From Natronoarchaeum philippinense (GTDB lineage: Archaea > Halobacteriota > Halobacteria > Halobacteriales > Natronoarchaeaceae), in contig NZ_OBEJ01000001.1 of assembly GCF_900215575.1 (NCBI RefSeq), positions 62,001 to 126,000 of the forward strand: DNA of 64,000 bases. Direction: 5' to 3'. Numbering within the stretch: the stretch's first letter is position 1; every line of letters begins with the position of its first letter. A program made the position numbers and the translations under genes. Positions 1 to 9,249 of this stretch are shown here, one piece after another. Below the pieces are notes generated by a model. It did no database searches. It worked only from the letters and a program-made list of their open reading frames with translations, and had not been told where the DNA came from.

Positions 1-1
1 C

Positions 2-1639
2 GCGCTGTCGTGGCTCGTCCCCGCCGGCGCGCACCTGCAGGTCGAACTGTTCGGCGCGTTCCAAGCCGTCCTCTACAACGTCGACTCCTTTAGCCGGCTG
101 ATGGGCCTGATCTTCTCGTTCATCGGGCTCGTCGCCGTCGTCTACTCCTACGCCAGCGACGCCGAGCGCACACAGACCGCCTACGCGCTGTCGTACGTCG
201 GCACGAGCCTCGCGGCCGTGTTCGCCGGCGACTGGCTGACGCTGGTGTTCTTCTGGGAGCTGATGGCCGTCACCTCGACGCTACTGGTCTGGCACTACGG
301 CGGCCGGGCGGTGCGGGCCGGCTTCCGCTACGCCATCCTGCACGGGATCGGCGGCAGCCTCGTGCTCGCGGCACTGGTCTGGCACTATGCTGAAGCGGGA
401 ACCTTCCTGTTCGGCTCGCTCCCCGGCGTCGCCGTCGAGCCCGGTATCGCCGGCACCGTCGCGCCGGTCCTCATCGCAATCGGTATCGGCGTCAACGTCG
501 GCTTCGTCGGCCTGCACGCGTGGCTGCCCGACACCTACCCGCGCCCGCACATCGCGGCATCGGTGTTCCTCTGCGTGTACACGACCAAGACCGGCGTGTA
601 CGGGATGTACCGAGCGTTCCCCGACGGTCATCTGTGGATCGCCTACATGGGCGGCGCGATGGCCGTCTTCGGCGCGACGATGGCGCTGCTCCAGTCCGAT
701 ATGCGCCGGCTGCTGTCGTATCACATTCAGTCGCAGGTCGGCTACATGATCGCCGGCGTCGGCATCGGAACGAAACTCGCCACCGCCGGCGCCTTTGGCC
801 ACGTGTTCAACCACATCCTCTACAAGAGCCTGCTGTTCATGACGGTCGGCGTCGTGATCTACCGCACAGGTGAAGAGAGCCTGAAGAAGATCGGCGGCCT
901 CGCCAAAGACATGCCGATCACCGCCGGCGCCTTCGTCGTCGCGGCGCTGTCGATCTCGGGCTTCCCGCTGTTCAACGGCTACGTCTCGAAGGGGATGATC
1001 ACCTACGCCGCCCATCACGGATACGAGCCGCTGTTCTACCTGCTGATGATCGGGGGCGTCGGCACGTTCCTCTCGTTCATCAAGCTGGGCTATCACGCCT
1101 TCTTCCACGGGAGCTACGACGGCAACGTGCTCGACGCCAACCGCGGCCAGAGCGTTGCGATGGTCGCGGTCGCGGCGCTGTGTGTCTTCTTCGGCGTCGT
1201 GCCGTCCGCACTGTACGACCTCCTGCCCGAGGGCACCTACGCCGCCGGCCACTACACGGCGTACACGGTCAGTCACGTCCTCGAAGTCGCGGTGCTTGCG
1301 GTCACCGCCGTGATCGGGTTCGTGCTCCTGAAGAACGCGCTCGAAAAGGTCGGCAAGGTGCCGGACATCGACGCGATCTACAACCCGTTGACGTTCTACG
1401 GCACCCGCGCGGTCGTCGTCGGCGTCACCGAACTGTACGCCGCGGTCGACCGAGCGGTCGTCGGCTTCGTCGGCTTCGTCACCGGCGTCGCCGCCGATCC
1501 CGAGGCCGCCGTCGCTGCGACGCCGCTGGGCGATCGTGTCGACGACGAGTACGCCCACCCGCTTCGGGCGGGCGTCGGGACGAGCATCCTGCTCGTGACG
1601 CTGGTCGTGACGCTGGTCTTGTTGGTCGTGCTCGGGTAA
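2..1639 (+). CDS. Mrp/complex I-type proton-conducting antiporter subunit (MnhD/NuoM-like), 5' end outside the window
   Basis: This is a multi-pass membrane subunit of the proton_antipo_M family, which moves Na+ or H+ across the membrane as part of an Mrp antiporter or complex I-like assembly. The frame is open to the left edge, so the N-terminus is missing; the internal ATG at 101 is not the true start. Family landmarks are visible: FFWELMAVTS with the membrane glutamate, SDMRRLLSYHIQSQVGY, and NHILYKSLLF with the membrane lysine. A C-terminal helix ends the protein. Neighbouring mrp genes presumably lie to the left. MnhD, MnhA and NuoL/M paralogues cannot be told apart from this fragment. 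Confidence 0.85.
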   Translation, partial: ALSWLVPAGAHLQVELFGAFQAVLYNVDSFSRLMGLIFSFIGLVAVVYSYASDAERTQTAYALSYVGTSLAAVFAGDWLTLVFFWELMAVTSTLLVWHYGGRAVRAGFRYAILHGIGGSLVLAALVWHYAEAGTFLFGSLPGVAVEPGIAGTVAPVLIAIGIGVNVGFVGLHAWLPDTYPRPHIAASVFLCVYTTKTGVYGMYRAFPDGHLWIAYMGGAMAVFGATMALLQSDMRRLLSYHIQSQVGYMIAGVGIGTKLATAGAFGHVFNHILYKSLLFMTVGVVIYRTGEESLKKIGGLAKDMPITAGAFVVAALSISGFPLFNGYVSKGMITYAAHHGYEPLFYLLMIGGVGTFLSFIKLGYHAFFHGSYDGNVLDANRGQSVAMVAVAALCVFFGVVPSALYDLLPEGTYAAGHYTAYTVSHVLEVAVLAVTAVIGFVLLKNALEKVGKVPDIDAIYNPLTFYGTRAVVVGVTELYAAVDRAVVGFVGFVTGVAADPEAAVAATPLGDRVDDEYAHPLRAGVGTSILLVTLVVTLVLLVVLG

Positions 1640-1796
1640 GCCGTTTCGGCCGCTTTCCCCGACTGTTTTCGCGCCGTTCGCGCGGCTTACCGTCGACGCC
1701 GCTGTGAAACCGGACCATAACCAAGTACGGCATCGACGTACCAACGGCCGTGACTGGTGTCAGGTCGTCCGGCGACGCCGCGTGGGGTGTGTTGCG

Positions 1797-3275
1797 GTGG
1801 CGCTGATCGACCGGTTTTCGCGCGGCATCTCGGCGACGCTTTTGTCCCGCGGCGTCAAGATGGTCGCCAACGCGGCCTTGCTGGTCGTTCTCGCCCGATT
1901 CTTGCTCTCCCCGGACGAGTACGGCCTGCTGTACCTCACGATCTCGATCGTCGGCGTCGCTCGGCTCTTTAGCGATCTCGGGCTCGGGCGCTCGACGGCC
2001 CGATATGTCAACGAATATAAAGAGGACGGTGGCGGCCAGCTCCACCACGTGCTCCGGGTCGGCTTTGCCGTCCGACTGGGGCTCGTCATCGCCGTGGCGA
2101 TCGCGGTGGCGCTGGGCCGCGGCGTCATCGCGGACTTAGTTGGTCAGCCCGCGCTCGGTCCCTATCTGCTCGTTGGGTCGCTGTATCTGGCGGTCATCTC
2201 GTTCCAGTCGTTTTTCAGCGTCCTGTTTCAGGGGTTTTCGCGGGTGACGCTCTCGGCCTGCGTCGGCATCACAAACAGCATCTCGCGGGTCGTCTTCGCG
2301 GTCGCCTTCGTCCTGCTGGGGCTGGGCGGCGTCGGCGCCTTGCTGGGCTACGTCGTCGCGGCGGCGCTTGCCGTGGTCGTCGGCGCCGCGTTGCTGTACA
2401 CGCAACTGTACGTGCGCTACGAGCACGACGACGAGCGCGAGGACGGCCTCCGGCGGCGCATTCTGGAGTACAGCATCCCGCTGACGGCGACCCGGAGCGC
2501 GAACACGCTCGACAAGCGCGTCGACACGATCCTCGTCGGCGCGCTGGCCGGTCCGGCGGCGGCGGGCTTTTACACGGTCGGCAAGCAGGTCTCGGCGTTT
2601 CTTGACGTGCCGGCGCGTTCGATCGGCTTCACCGTCTCGCCGGCCTACGGCGAGGAGAAAGCAAACGGTGAGTACGAACGCGCCGCGCGCATGTACGAGG
2701 CCAGCCTCCGGTACGTGCTCTTGCTGTACGTCCCCGCCGCGACGGGGCTGTTGCTCGTCGCCGACCCCGCGATCGTGCTGGTGTTCGGGCAGGACTACGC
2801 GGCCGCGACGCTGGTCGTGCAGGTGATGAGCATCTACGTCGTGTTTCAGGCGATCAACCTCGTGACGACGCAGGGATTGGATTACCTCGGTCGCGCGCGC
2901 GAGCGAGCAATCGGCAAGGGTATCACCGCCGTGGGCAACGTCGTGCTCAACGTCCTCCTGATCCCGCCGTACGGCGCCGCCGGCGCTGCGGCAGCGACGG
3001 TGCTGACCTTCGGCTTCTACGTCGCCGGCAACGTCTACATCATGCACGCGGAACTGCCCGTTCGGACCGGCCGCCTCCGCAAAACTGCCGGTCGAGTGAT
3101 CGCCGTCTCCGCGGGAATGGCCGTCGGCGTCGCGCTCGTGATGCCCCACGTCTCGTCGATCGTGTCGCTGGTGGCGGTCGTCGCGCTCGGCGTCGTGATC
3201 TGGGGGGCGCTCTCGATCGCGAGCGGCCTCCTCGATGTCGGCGAAGCGGTGACTGTGCTCTCGCGGCTGACCTGA
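1797..3275 (+). CDS. polysaccharide/oligosaccharide flippase (Wzx/MATE-like)
   Basis: A membrane protein of about 492 residues with 12 to 14 predicted helices, of the polysaccharide biosynthesis (Wzx-like, MOP superfamily) type that flips lipid-linked sugars for surface glycans or N-glycosylation. It begins with an amphipathic IDRFSRGISATLLSRG segment followed by a first helix, typical of this family. An upstream in-frame start at 1704 would add an arginine-rich leader with no family resemblance, so I chose the GTG at 1797. It stands alone with no glycosyltransferase beside it, so its substrate is unknown. Confidence 0.82.
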   Translation: MALIDRFSRGISATLLSRGVKMVANAALLVVLARFLLSPDEYGLLYLTISIVGVARLFSDLGLGRSTARYVNEYKEDGGGQLHHVLRVGFAVRLGLVIAVAIAVALGRGVIADLVGQPALGPYLLVGSLYLAVISFQSFFSVLFQGFSRVTLSACVGITNSISRVVFAVAFVLLGLGGVGALLGYVVAAALAVVVGAALLYTQLYVRYEHDDEREDGLRRRILEYSIPLTATRSANTLDKRVDTILVGALAGPAAAGFYTVGKQVSAFLDVPARSIGFTVSPAYGEEKANGEYERAARMYEASLRYVLLLYVPAATGLLLVADPAIVLVFGQDYAAATLVVQVMSIYVVFQAINLVTTQGLDYLGRARERAIGKGITAVGNVVLNVLLIPPYGAAGAAAATVLTFGFYVAGNVYIMHAELPVRTGRLRKTAGRVIAVSAGMAVGVALVMPHVSSIVSLVAVVALGVVIWGALSIASGLLDVGEAVTVLSRLT

Positions 3276-3479
3276 TGCCTGCGCGACGCCGATTGTAGGA
3301 CTGCCTTATCCGGCCTCTGTGGCGGTCGCGCCGGTCTCTCGCTGCCTCGCTGATTGCCATTCTCCTCGACCCCTCGTGTTAGCGCGACAGTAAGATACAA
3401 GATCGGACATGAGAAACACGAAATTATCCGGTCCTCGCTCGCTGCCGCCCCGGCGGCGACCCGACCGAGCCAGACTACC

Positions 3480-3914
3480 ATGAACTTCGACTTGTCTTCG
3501 GACGATCGCGCGGTCGCATCGATGCTCGGAATGACGCTGCTGCTCGGCACCGCCGTCGTCGGCGCCGCCGTCGTCGGAACCTACGTCCTCGACGTGGGTG
3601 GCAGTCAAGAGACGGCGCCGCAGGTCCTGTGGGAATGGGAAGAAACACCCGACGGCGTGACGGTCCAACACGCCGGCGGCGATACCGTCGATCCGCAGTC
3701 TGTCCATATCACGGGCGATGTCGATCCGAGCTACGCCGGCACGACGCTCGATGATCCCAGCCTGTTTGGCGAGGGCGGAATCTCGGCGGGCGACGAAGCG
3801 ACGATCGACGACTCCAAACTGTCCGGCGACACGGGATCGGTGCTGCTGGTCTGGGAATCCTCTGACGGCAGCCAAGCCGTTGTTCTCTCGGAGTACGAGT
3901 TCGATCGTAACTGA
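3480..3914 (+). CDS. pilin-like membrane-anchored protein (atypical signal)
   Basis: A protein of 144 residues starting MNFDLSSDDRAVASMLGM. It has one hydrophobic helix (about residues 13-36) right after a short acidic N-terminus, then an extracellular beta-rich domain. Size and layout match haloarchaeal type IV pilin-like proteins, and two further such genes follow. The prepilin cleavage motif is poor: DDRAVASM replaces the usual RG-QSE/LSP. It may be a minor pilin or simply a membrane-anchored secreted protein. The start is set at 3480 because the region before it encodes no plausible signal. Function unknown. Confidence 0.6.
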   Translation: MNFDLSSDDRAVASMLGMTLLLGTAVVGAAVVGTYVLDVGGSQETAPQVLWEWEETPDGVTVQHAGGDTVDPQSVHITGDVDPSYAGTTLDDPSLFGEGGISAGDEATIDDSKLSGDTGSVLLVWESSDGSQAVVLSEYEFDRN

Positions 3915-4010
3915 CCCGTCGCCTCGTCCCGTTTTTCGATCGGTTCCATTTGCTATTGAATACTCGTCTATTCCATCCGATTTATTATGTCTGGGCGCCT
4001 GTGACGTTTC

Positions 4011-4511
4011 ATGAACACAGATTGGAGTTCGGACCGGGGCCAATCGGAGGTCATCGGCGTCGTGCTGATCGTCGGCATCGTCGTCCTCCTGTCGGCGCTG
4101 GCCGGGCTCTTCATTTTCGACCTATCGAGCAACAACCTCGAAACGGCGCCTCAAGCGAACTTCGAGGTCGAGCAGTACGGTGACCAGAACCAGCAAGTTC
4201 GCCTGTATCACGACGGCGGCGACGTGATTACGGACACCGATGCGATCACGGTGACTGTAAATGGCACAGAGATACTGAACAACCAAGCCGCTGAGTTGGT
4301 GAATGACGATGGGAACATCGACGCACAAACAGATGTTTTCTTTTCCACCGAAACCTCTTCAGGAAATATTGTTGCCAAGAATGAAACCATCCCTAACAAC
4401 ACATCCTACACTGGCCTTGACGCCGGAACCCCGATCAAAATAACGTGGAATCCGGAAGACGCGGACAATTCCGCAATTCTCTTCGAGTACGAGGTCGAAG
4501 ACCGTAGCTAA
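4011..4511 (+). CDS. type IV pilin (PilA-like)
   Basis: A 166-residue pilin precursor. Residues 8-38 read DRGQSEVIGVVLIVGIVVLL and onward, a canonical archaeal class III signal: PibD should cut after Gly and leave QSEV at the start of the mature hydrophobic helix. The rest is a secreted domain with several N-x-S/T sites, consistent with N-glycosylation. Its C-terminal half (about 4250-4450) is clearly richer in A+T than the surroundings. It sits between two weaker pilin-like genes and probably forms adhesion pili. Confidence 0.85.
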   Translation: MNTDWSSDRGQSEVIGVVLIVGIVVLLSALAGLFIFDLSSNNLETAPQANFEVEQYGDQNQQVRLYHDGGDVITDTDAITVTVNGTEILNNQAAELVNDDGNIDAQTDVFFSTETSSGNIVAKNETIPNNTSYTGLDAGTPIKITWNPEDADNSAILFEYEVEDRS

Positions 4512-4538
4512 GTACCGGCTTCGGCCGGACGCACTCTC

Positions 4539-5042
4539 ATGGTTAGCATCGATCCGCAGCGCTCCGACGAGTCGCTTCCGTTCTCGACGGCCCAGTTTAT
4601 CGGGATCGTCGTCGCCCTGATCGTTCTCGGGCTGGTCGTCGGCTTCGCCGCGTTCGCGCTCTTGGGCAACGCCGAGGAGCGCCCGAACGCCGATTTCGAG
4701 TTCGAGCAGTACGGCGCCAGCGAGCAGCAGGTGGCGATCACCAACCTCTCGGGTGAGCGCATCGAGAACCCCAGCGCGGTGGTCGTCGAAGTCGACGGCG
4801 AGCGCATCCAGAACAACACGGGCCACGATTGGAAGCACAGCGACGGCGGCATCGGTCCCGACAGCGCCGTCTACATCGGCTACAACGATTCTCAGGGAAC
4901 GATCCTCGTTTCGGACCGCGACGATCCGAGCCTCCAGCGCGGGCTGCCGCCGGACACCGAGATTCGCGTTCTCTGGTTCAGCCAAAACTCCGATAGCTCG
5001 GGCGAGCTCGACTCCTACGTCGTCGAGTTGCGCGAGGGGTGA
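4539..5042 (+). CDS. pilin-like protein
   Basis: A 167-residue protein with a short polar N-terminus, one transmembrane helix (about residues 18-45) and a secreted domain. Its core FEFEQYGASEQQVAITN closely parallels FEVEQYGDQNQQVRLYH of the preceding pilin, so the two are diverged duplicates. The prepilin cleavage motif is not clear (LPFSTAQFIG). It starts 27 bases after the stop of the 4011-4511 gene and is probably co-transcribed. Likely a minor pilin or pilus-associated protein. Confidence 0.65.
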   Translation: MVSIDPQRSDESLPFSTAQFIGIVVALIVLGLVVGFAAFALLGNAEERPNADFEFEQYGASEQQVAITNLSGERIENPSAVVVEVDGERIQNNTGHDWKHSDGGIGPDSAVYIGYNDSQGTILVSDRDDPSLQRGLPPDTEIRVLWFSQNSDSSGELDSYVVELREG

Positions 5043-5053
5043 GCGCGGCCGAG

Positions 5054-5389
5054 CTAGCGGCGTCCGATCGCCGCGGCGACCGCTCTGGCGGGCGTCGTGA
5101 CTCCGTGTCGAACAGCGGCCAACGATCCGTCGAACGCGGCACGTGCGACGCTACTGAACGCGGTGACTGCCCCAGTCCGGCGGTCGTGCTCGTCGAACGT
5201 CGGGCGGCGCTCGACGACGGCGTTGCAGTCGGGACAGCGACTGATCTCCCGGTCGCCGACGCGACGGCGTCGCCAGTCGCCGCTGGGAGGGCTTCGGTGC
5301 TCGCACTCCGGACACAACAGCGTCGCCTTGCGCGCGGTGAGCGGCCGCGTTTCGGACGACTGACTGCGGGTGTTCGTAGCGGGTGCCAT
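5054..5389 (-). CDS. small zinc-ribbon protein, conserved in haloarchaea
   Basis: A 111-residue soluble protein with two CxxC pairs (LLCPECEH and SRCPDCNA) about 25 residues apart, forming a likely zinc ribbon. The C-terminal half is Ala/Arg-rich with an amphipathic helix. I start at the ATG at 5389 (MAPATNTRS) because the longer reading adds unlike sequence. It converges on the pilin genes and diverges from the phosphoribosyltransferase at 5505. Function unknown; such proteins could bind nucleic acid or protein partners. Confidence 0.55.
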   Translation of the reverse strand: MAPATNTRSQSSETRPLTARKATLLCPECEHRSPPSGDWRRRRVGDREISRCPDCNAVVERRPTFDEHDRRTGAVTAFSSVARAAFDGSLAAVRHGVTTPARAVAAAIGRR

Positions 5390-5504
5390 CGCTCTATTGT
5401 AGGTGCTTGAGGCTCCTAAGGGCAGCGACCGCGTCGGAACGATCGTGAGGAACTTCGGCGAGTGCGTTCCGTCATCTTTACTTCTCGGCTCCAGTAGTTC
5501 CACC

Positions 5505-6074
5505 ATGGACCAGTTGAAGCGGTCGCTCCTCGATGCGCCGATCATCGAAAAGGATGGGTACCATTACTTCGTCCACCCGATCAGCGACGGCGTCCCGATG
5601 CTCAAACCCGAACTGCTCCGGGAGATCGTCATCCGAATCATCCGGAAGGCCGACCTCGAAGACGTCGACAAGATCGTCACGCCCGCCGCGATGGGCATCC
5701 ACATCTCCACGGCGGTGTCGCTGATGACCGACATCCCGCTGGTGGTCATCCGCAAGCGTCAGTACGGCCTCGACGGCGAGGTCGCGCTGTTCCAAGAGAC
5801 CGGCTACTCCGAATCGGAGATGTACATCAACGACGTCTACGAGGGCGACCGCGTGCTCGTGCTCGACGACGTGCTCTCGACCGGCGGGACGCTGAAGGCG
5901 ATTCTGGGTTCGCTCGAAGATATCGGTGCCGATGTCGTCGACCTCGTCGCCGTTATCAAGAAGGTCGGCGGCGAGAACGCGCTGGAATCGACTGATTACG
6001 ATGCGAAGACGCTGATTAACGTCGACGTCGACGACGCCGAAGTCGTCATCGTCGACGAGCACGGCGACGGGTAA
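5505..6074 (+). CDS. hpt: hypoxanthine/adenine phosphoribosyltransferase-like purine salvage enzyme
   Basis: A 189-residue type I phosphoribosyltransferase that joins a purine base to PRPP in purine salvage. The PRPP-binding loop is [13 protein letters not shown] (about residues 121-133), and the upstream PAAMGIH and VVIRKRQYG segments match the archaeal HGPRTase/APRT-like family. The ATG at 5505 lies about 25-30 bases after a TCTTTA box at 5475-5480, which fits a leaderless message. Whether it prefers hypoxanthine, guanine or adenine cannot be decided from sequence; haloarchaeal members have been annotated as both. Confidence 0.88.
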   Translation: MDQLKRSLLDAPIIEKDGYHYFVHPISDGVPMLKPELLREIVIRIIRKADLEDVDKIVTPAAMGIHISTAVSLMTDIPLVVIRKRQYGLDGEVALFQETGYSESEMYINDVYEGDRVLVLDDVLSTGGTLKAILGSLEDIGADVVDLVAVIKKVGGENALESTDYDAKTLINVDVDDAEVVIVDEHGDG

Positions 6075-6278
6075 CGCCGCCGATACTCTTTTGGCAATTG
6101 CCAGCCGCGATCGGATGATCGCACTCTGAAGCACTGTTTTGGGGTACGGGATGGCTTATCGTTCCTCGACAACTGCTGTGTAGTTGTGGACTGTTTGCAC
6201 GAATTTTGCCAATTTTGTCGTGATATGGTGCCCCCTGAGAAAATTCCTTCATAATATGGGTAGAAAACTGAGGAATAG

Positions 6279-6286
6279 TTATATAT
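6279..6286 (+). promoter_or_regulatory. TATA box of the peptide transporter operon
   Basis: TTATATAT lies 24-31 bases before the ATG at 6310, the normal haloarchaeal distance for a leaderless transcript. The stretch from about 6180 to 6300 is much richer in A+T than its surroundings and includes two ATTTTG repeats, so regulator sites may lie there. Confidence 0.65.
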
Positions 6287-6309
6287 GGGTGTGCTCTGCA
6301 ACTACTCAC

Positions 6310-8253
6310 ATGTCGCTCGACAACGACAGTCCCGTATCGAGTATCAATCGCCGTCGACTCCTCCAAGGAATGGGTGCAGCCGGTGCTGTCAGCGTCGCTG
6401 GCTGTTTCGGAGGCAACGACGACAGTAATGACGACGACGGGCCTGACATCGAACAAGCCCTGCAGCGGGAGGAAGTAGACGTTAGCAACATCGAGGAAGG
6501 GGGGACCTTCCGAGCCGCGATCGCGTCCGGGCCGGACTCGTTCGACTATCCGTACAGTAGTTCTGCCCACGCAACGATTCTGATGAATCTCATCTACGAG
6601 GGGATGACCGCGTCCGACAGCGACGGGCAGATCTACTCGTGGCTCGCGGAGTCGTACGAGCAGGTCGACGTGCAGGAACGCTCGTTGACCGACTACGAGG
6701 ACTACATGATCACGGCCGAGTACAACTCCGACGGCATTCCGCAACTCGACCGCCAGATCGTCATCTCCCATCCCGACAACGATCCCTCTTCCGGAGAAGG
6801 ACAGTTCCTCACTGTCGACGAGAGTCCCGACGCCGTCGCCGACGGCGTCTACGGGATGCACTACCGGTTCGATCTGCATCAGGGCGTCGAGTTCCACAAC
6901 GGCGAGGAACTGACCGCTGACAACGTGATCAGCTCCTACGGCCGCGTCGAGAACTCCGATCTCTCGGGGCAACTGTTCGACTCGCTGCTCCACATCGAGG
7001 CGGAGGACGATTACACGGTTCACCTCTACGCGCAGGTGCCCGACGCGAGCGCGATCCGCGAACTCGGTGGCTGGCCGATCTTCCCCTCCGAGACCGTCGA
7101 TCTACCGGCCGGCGAGATGGACCCCCGAAGCGGCAACACCCCGCTCGGAACGGGACCCTTTGCTCTCGAAGAGTTCGAGGCCGGGAGCTACGTCACGTAC
7201 TCGCGCAACGAGAACTACTGGTTCGACACGGAAATGAAAGACTGGTTCGACGGCCCCTCCGAGTTCCCGAACGGACCGGTCGTCGACGAGGTCGACGTTC
7301 GGTTCGTCTCCGAGGACTCCTCGCGCGTGGCCGCGGTCAGAAACGGGGAGATCGACATGACCTACGATCTGCCCGCCAACACGCTGACTGACTTCCTGAC
7401 CACCGATGGCTATCGGACCGCCGCTGCGCGAGGTGCCGGATACACGTTCATGCAGTACCCGGTTACGGTTGCTCCCTTCGACAACCAAGATGTTCGCCAC
7501 GCGATCAACCACCTCATCCCGCGTCAGCAGATCTCCGACAACATCTTCTCGGGCTGGGAAGCCCCGGCGTGGGTTCCGATGCCGCCGATTGCCGCCAGCA
7601 AGGGGACGACCGACTACGACCAACTCACCGAGGATCTCAAGCCCACCAACGAGTACAACCCCGACCGGGCGGAGGAACTGGTCAACAACGCCGATGTCGA
7701 GACGCCGATCGACGTGACGATTCGGACCAACGCCGACGACGACGACCGCGTCAAAAGCGCCGAGCTGATGGTGCAGGCGATGAACCGGACCGACGTCTTC
7801 AACGCCAACGTGGCGACCGAGTCCGACATCAACGCACTGGTCGTGCAGGCGCTGGATCCCTCGTTCCACGAGGAGGGCGAAATCGTGCTCGTCGGCCTGT
7901 CTGCCGGCTTTAACCCCCACGGGTACGCAAAAGCCGTTCACCACCCCGACAACTTCGCGCAGTGTTGTAACTTCCAAGACATCAACGACGAGGAGCTCAA
8001 CCAGCTGCTCGCGTCAGCCCGGTACGGGACTGATGTGGCACAGGATGCCGACCTTCGACGTCAGCGCTACGACGAGGTCTGGAATCGCGTCGTCGAACTC
8101 AACGCCAACTCCTACACCACCCACAGCATGACCGTCGCCGTGCTTGGCGGGGAGGTCAATGGATTCAACACGTATCCGAGCACGCAGGACATCCTCGGGT
8201 ACGGGCTGTTCACGCCGATGGACCAACAGGTCACCTACGTCAGCCGCGACTAA
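6310..8253 (+). CDS. dppA: peptide ABC transporter substrate-binding lipoprotein
   Basis: A 647-residue family 5 extracellular solute-binding protein (DppA/OppA type) that captures peptides or similar solutes outside the cell. Residues 14-32 carry a twin-arginine signal (INRRRLLQGMGAAGAVS) ending in a lipobox AGC, so the protein is probably Tat-exported and lipid-anchored. An acidic linker follows. The family core includes RFDLHQGVEFHNGEELTADN and GTGPFALEEFE. It is the first gene of a five-gene operon with two permeases and two ATPases. The longer reading from 6184 lacks a signal at its start and is rejected. Confidence 0.92.
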   Translation: MSLDNDSPVSSINRRRLLQGMGAAGAVSVAGCFGGNDDSNDDDGPDIEQALQREEVDVSNIEEGGTFRAAIASGPDSFDYPYSSSAHATILMNLIYEGMTASDSDGQIYSWLAESYEQVDVQERSLTDYEDYMITAEYNSDGIPQLDRQIVISHPDNDPSSGEGQFLTVDESPDAVADGVYGMHYRFDLHQGVEFHNGEELTADNVISSYGRVENSDLSGQLFDSLLHIEAEDDYTVHLYAQVPDASAIRELGGWPIFPSETVDLPAGEMDPRSGNTPLGTGPFALEEFEAGSYVTYSRNENYWFDTEMKDWFDGPSEFPNGPVVDEVDVRFVSEDSSRVAAVRNGEIDMTYDLPANTLTDFLTTDGYRTAAARGAGYTFMQYPVTVAPFDNQDVRHAINHLIPRQQISDNIFSGWEAPAWVPMPPIAASKGTTDYDQLTEDLKPTNEYNPDRAEELVNNADVETPIDVTIRTNADDDDRVKSAELMVQAMNRTDVFNANVATESDINALVVQALDPSFHEEGEIVLVGLSAGFNPHGYAKAVHHPDNFAQCCNFQDINDEELNQLLASARYGTDVAQDADLRRQRYDEVWNRVVELNANSYTTHSMTVAVLGGEVNGFNTYPSTQDILGYGLFTPMDQQVTYVSRD

Positions 8254-8289
8254 CGTCGGACCACTCCCAATCCCCCACACTCTCTATCA

Positions 8290-9243
8290 ATGAGTCTTCG
8301 ACGGTTCATACTGAAACGCGTGCTGTTGACCGTACCGATACTGCTCGGTGTGTCGGTGATCACCTTCGCGATGGTCCATCTAACGCCGGGCGATCCGGTC
8401 GACCTGATGGTCGCAATGAATCCCGACATCTCGCCGGCCGAGAAGGCGCGTCTCCGCGAGCAGTACGGGCTCAACGATCCCATCTGGGTCCAGTACTTCT
8501 CGTGGTTAACCGACGCGCTGCAGGGCGACTTCGGGCAGGTCATCCGGAGCAACCGCGAGGTCAGCAAGATCGTCGCCTCTCGGATCCCCGCAACGATCGT
8601 GCTCGGTCTGTTCGGATGGGTGTTCGCGCTGCTGATCGCAATCCCGACCGGTATCTACGCCGCAGTACGAAAAGATCAGCTCGGTGACCACGTGAGCCGC
8701 TTCGCGGCGCTGTCGGGCATCTCGATCCCGAACTTCTGGCTCGGACTGATGCTCATCTTGATCGGCTCGATCGTGCTCGGACTCTGGCCCGTGTTGCCGC
8801 CACGAGAGCCGCTGTACCACCCCGAGATGCTGTGGTACCTACTGTTGCCCGGCATCACGATCGGGACGGCGTCGGCGTCGACGCTCATGCGCATCATGCG
8901 CTCGTCGATGGCCGAGGAACTGAACAAGGAGTACGTCACTGCGGCGAAGGCCAAAGGCCTTCCTCAGCGAACCGTGATTCTCAAGCACGTGCTCCGGAAC
9001 TCCCTGATCTCGGTTACGACCGTGGCCGCCTTCCTCACTGCGAATATCGTGGCCGGTTCGGTCGTCGTCGAGGTCGTGTTCAGCTGGCCCGGACTCGGCA
9101 AGGAGTTCGTCGATGCGATTATCTCCCGTGAGGTGAATCTCATCTTGGCAATCACGCTGTTTACCGGCGCAGCGATCGTGCTGGCAAACCTGCTCGCCGA
9201 CATCGTCTACGCGATGCTCGACCCGCGAATCAGATACGACTAA
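8290..9243 (+). CDS. dppB: peptide ABC transporter permease DppB
   Basis: A 317-residue inner-membrane permease of the DppB/OppB family with about six helices. The N-terminus LRRFILKRVLLTVPILLGVS and the segment HLTPGDPVDLM are typical. The cytoplasmic EAA-like loop that docks onto the ATPase is YVTAAKAKGLPQRTVILKHV. It follows dppA after 36 bases and precedes dppC after 6, so the genes form one operon. Confidence 0.93.
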   Translation: MSLRRFILKRVLLTVPILLGVSVITFAMVHLTPGDPVDLMVAMNPDISPAEKARLREQYGLNDPIWVQYFSWLTDALQGDFGQVIRSNREVSKIVASRIPATIVLGLFGWVFALLIAIPTGIYAAVRKDQLGDHVSRFAALSGISIPNFWLGLMLILIGSIVLGLWPVLPPREPLYHPEMLWYLLLPGITIGTASASTLMRIMRSSMAEELNKEYVTAAKAKGLPQRTVILKHVLRNSLISVTTVAAFLTANIVAGSVVVEVVFSWPGLGKEFVDAIISREVNLILAITLFTGAAIVLANLLADIVYAMLDPRIRYD

Positions 9244-9249
9244 CAACAC

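Noticed and set aside
281-1744. Long minus-strand frame opposite the antiporter gene
   Set aside because: Arg/Asp-rich antisense frame typical of G+C-rich haloarchaeal DNA; the + strand frame has clear family motifs.
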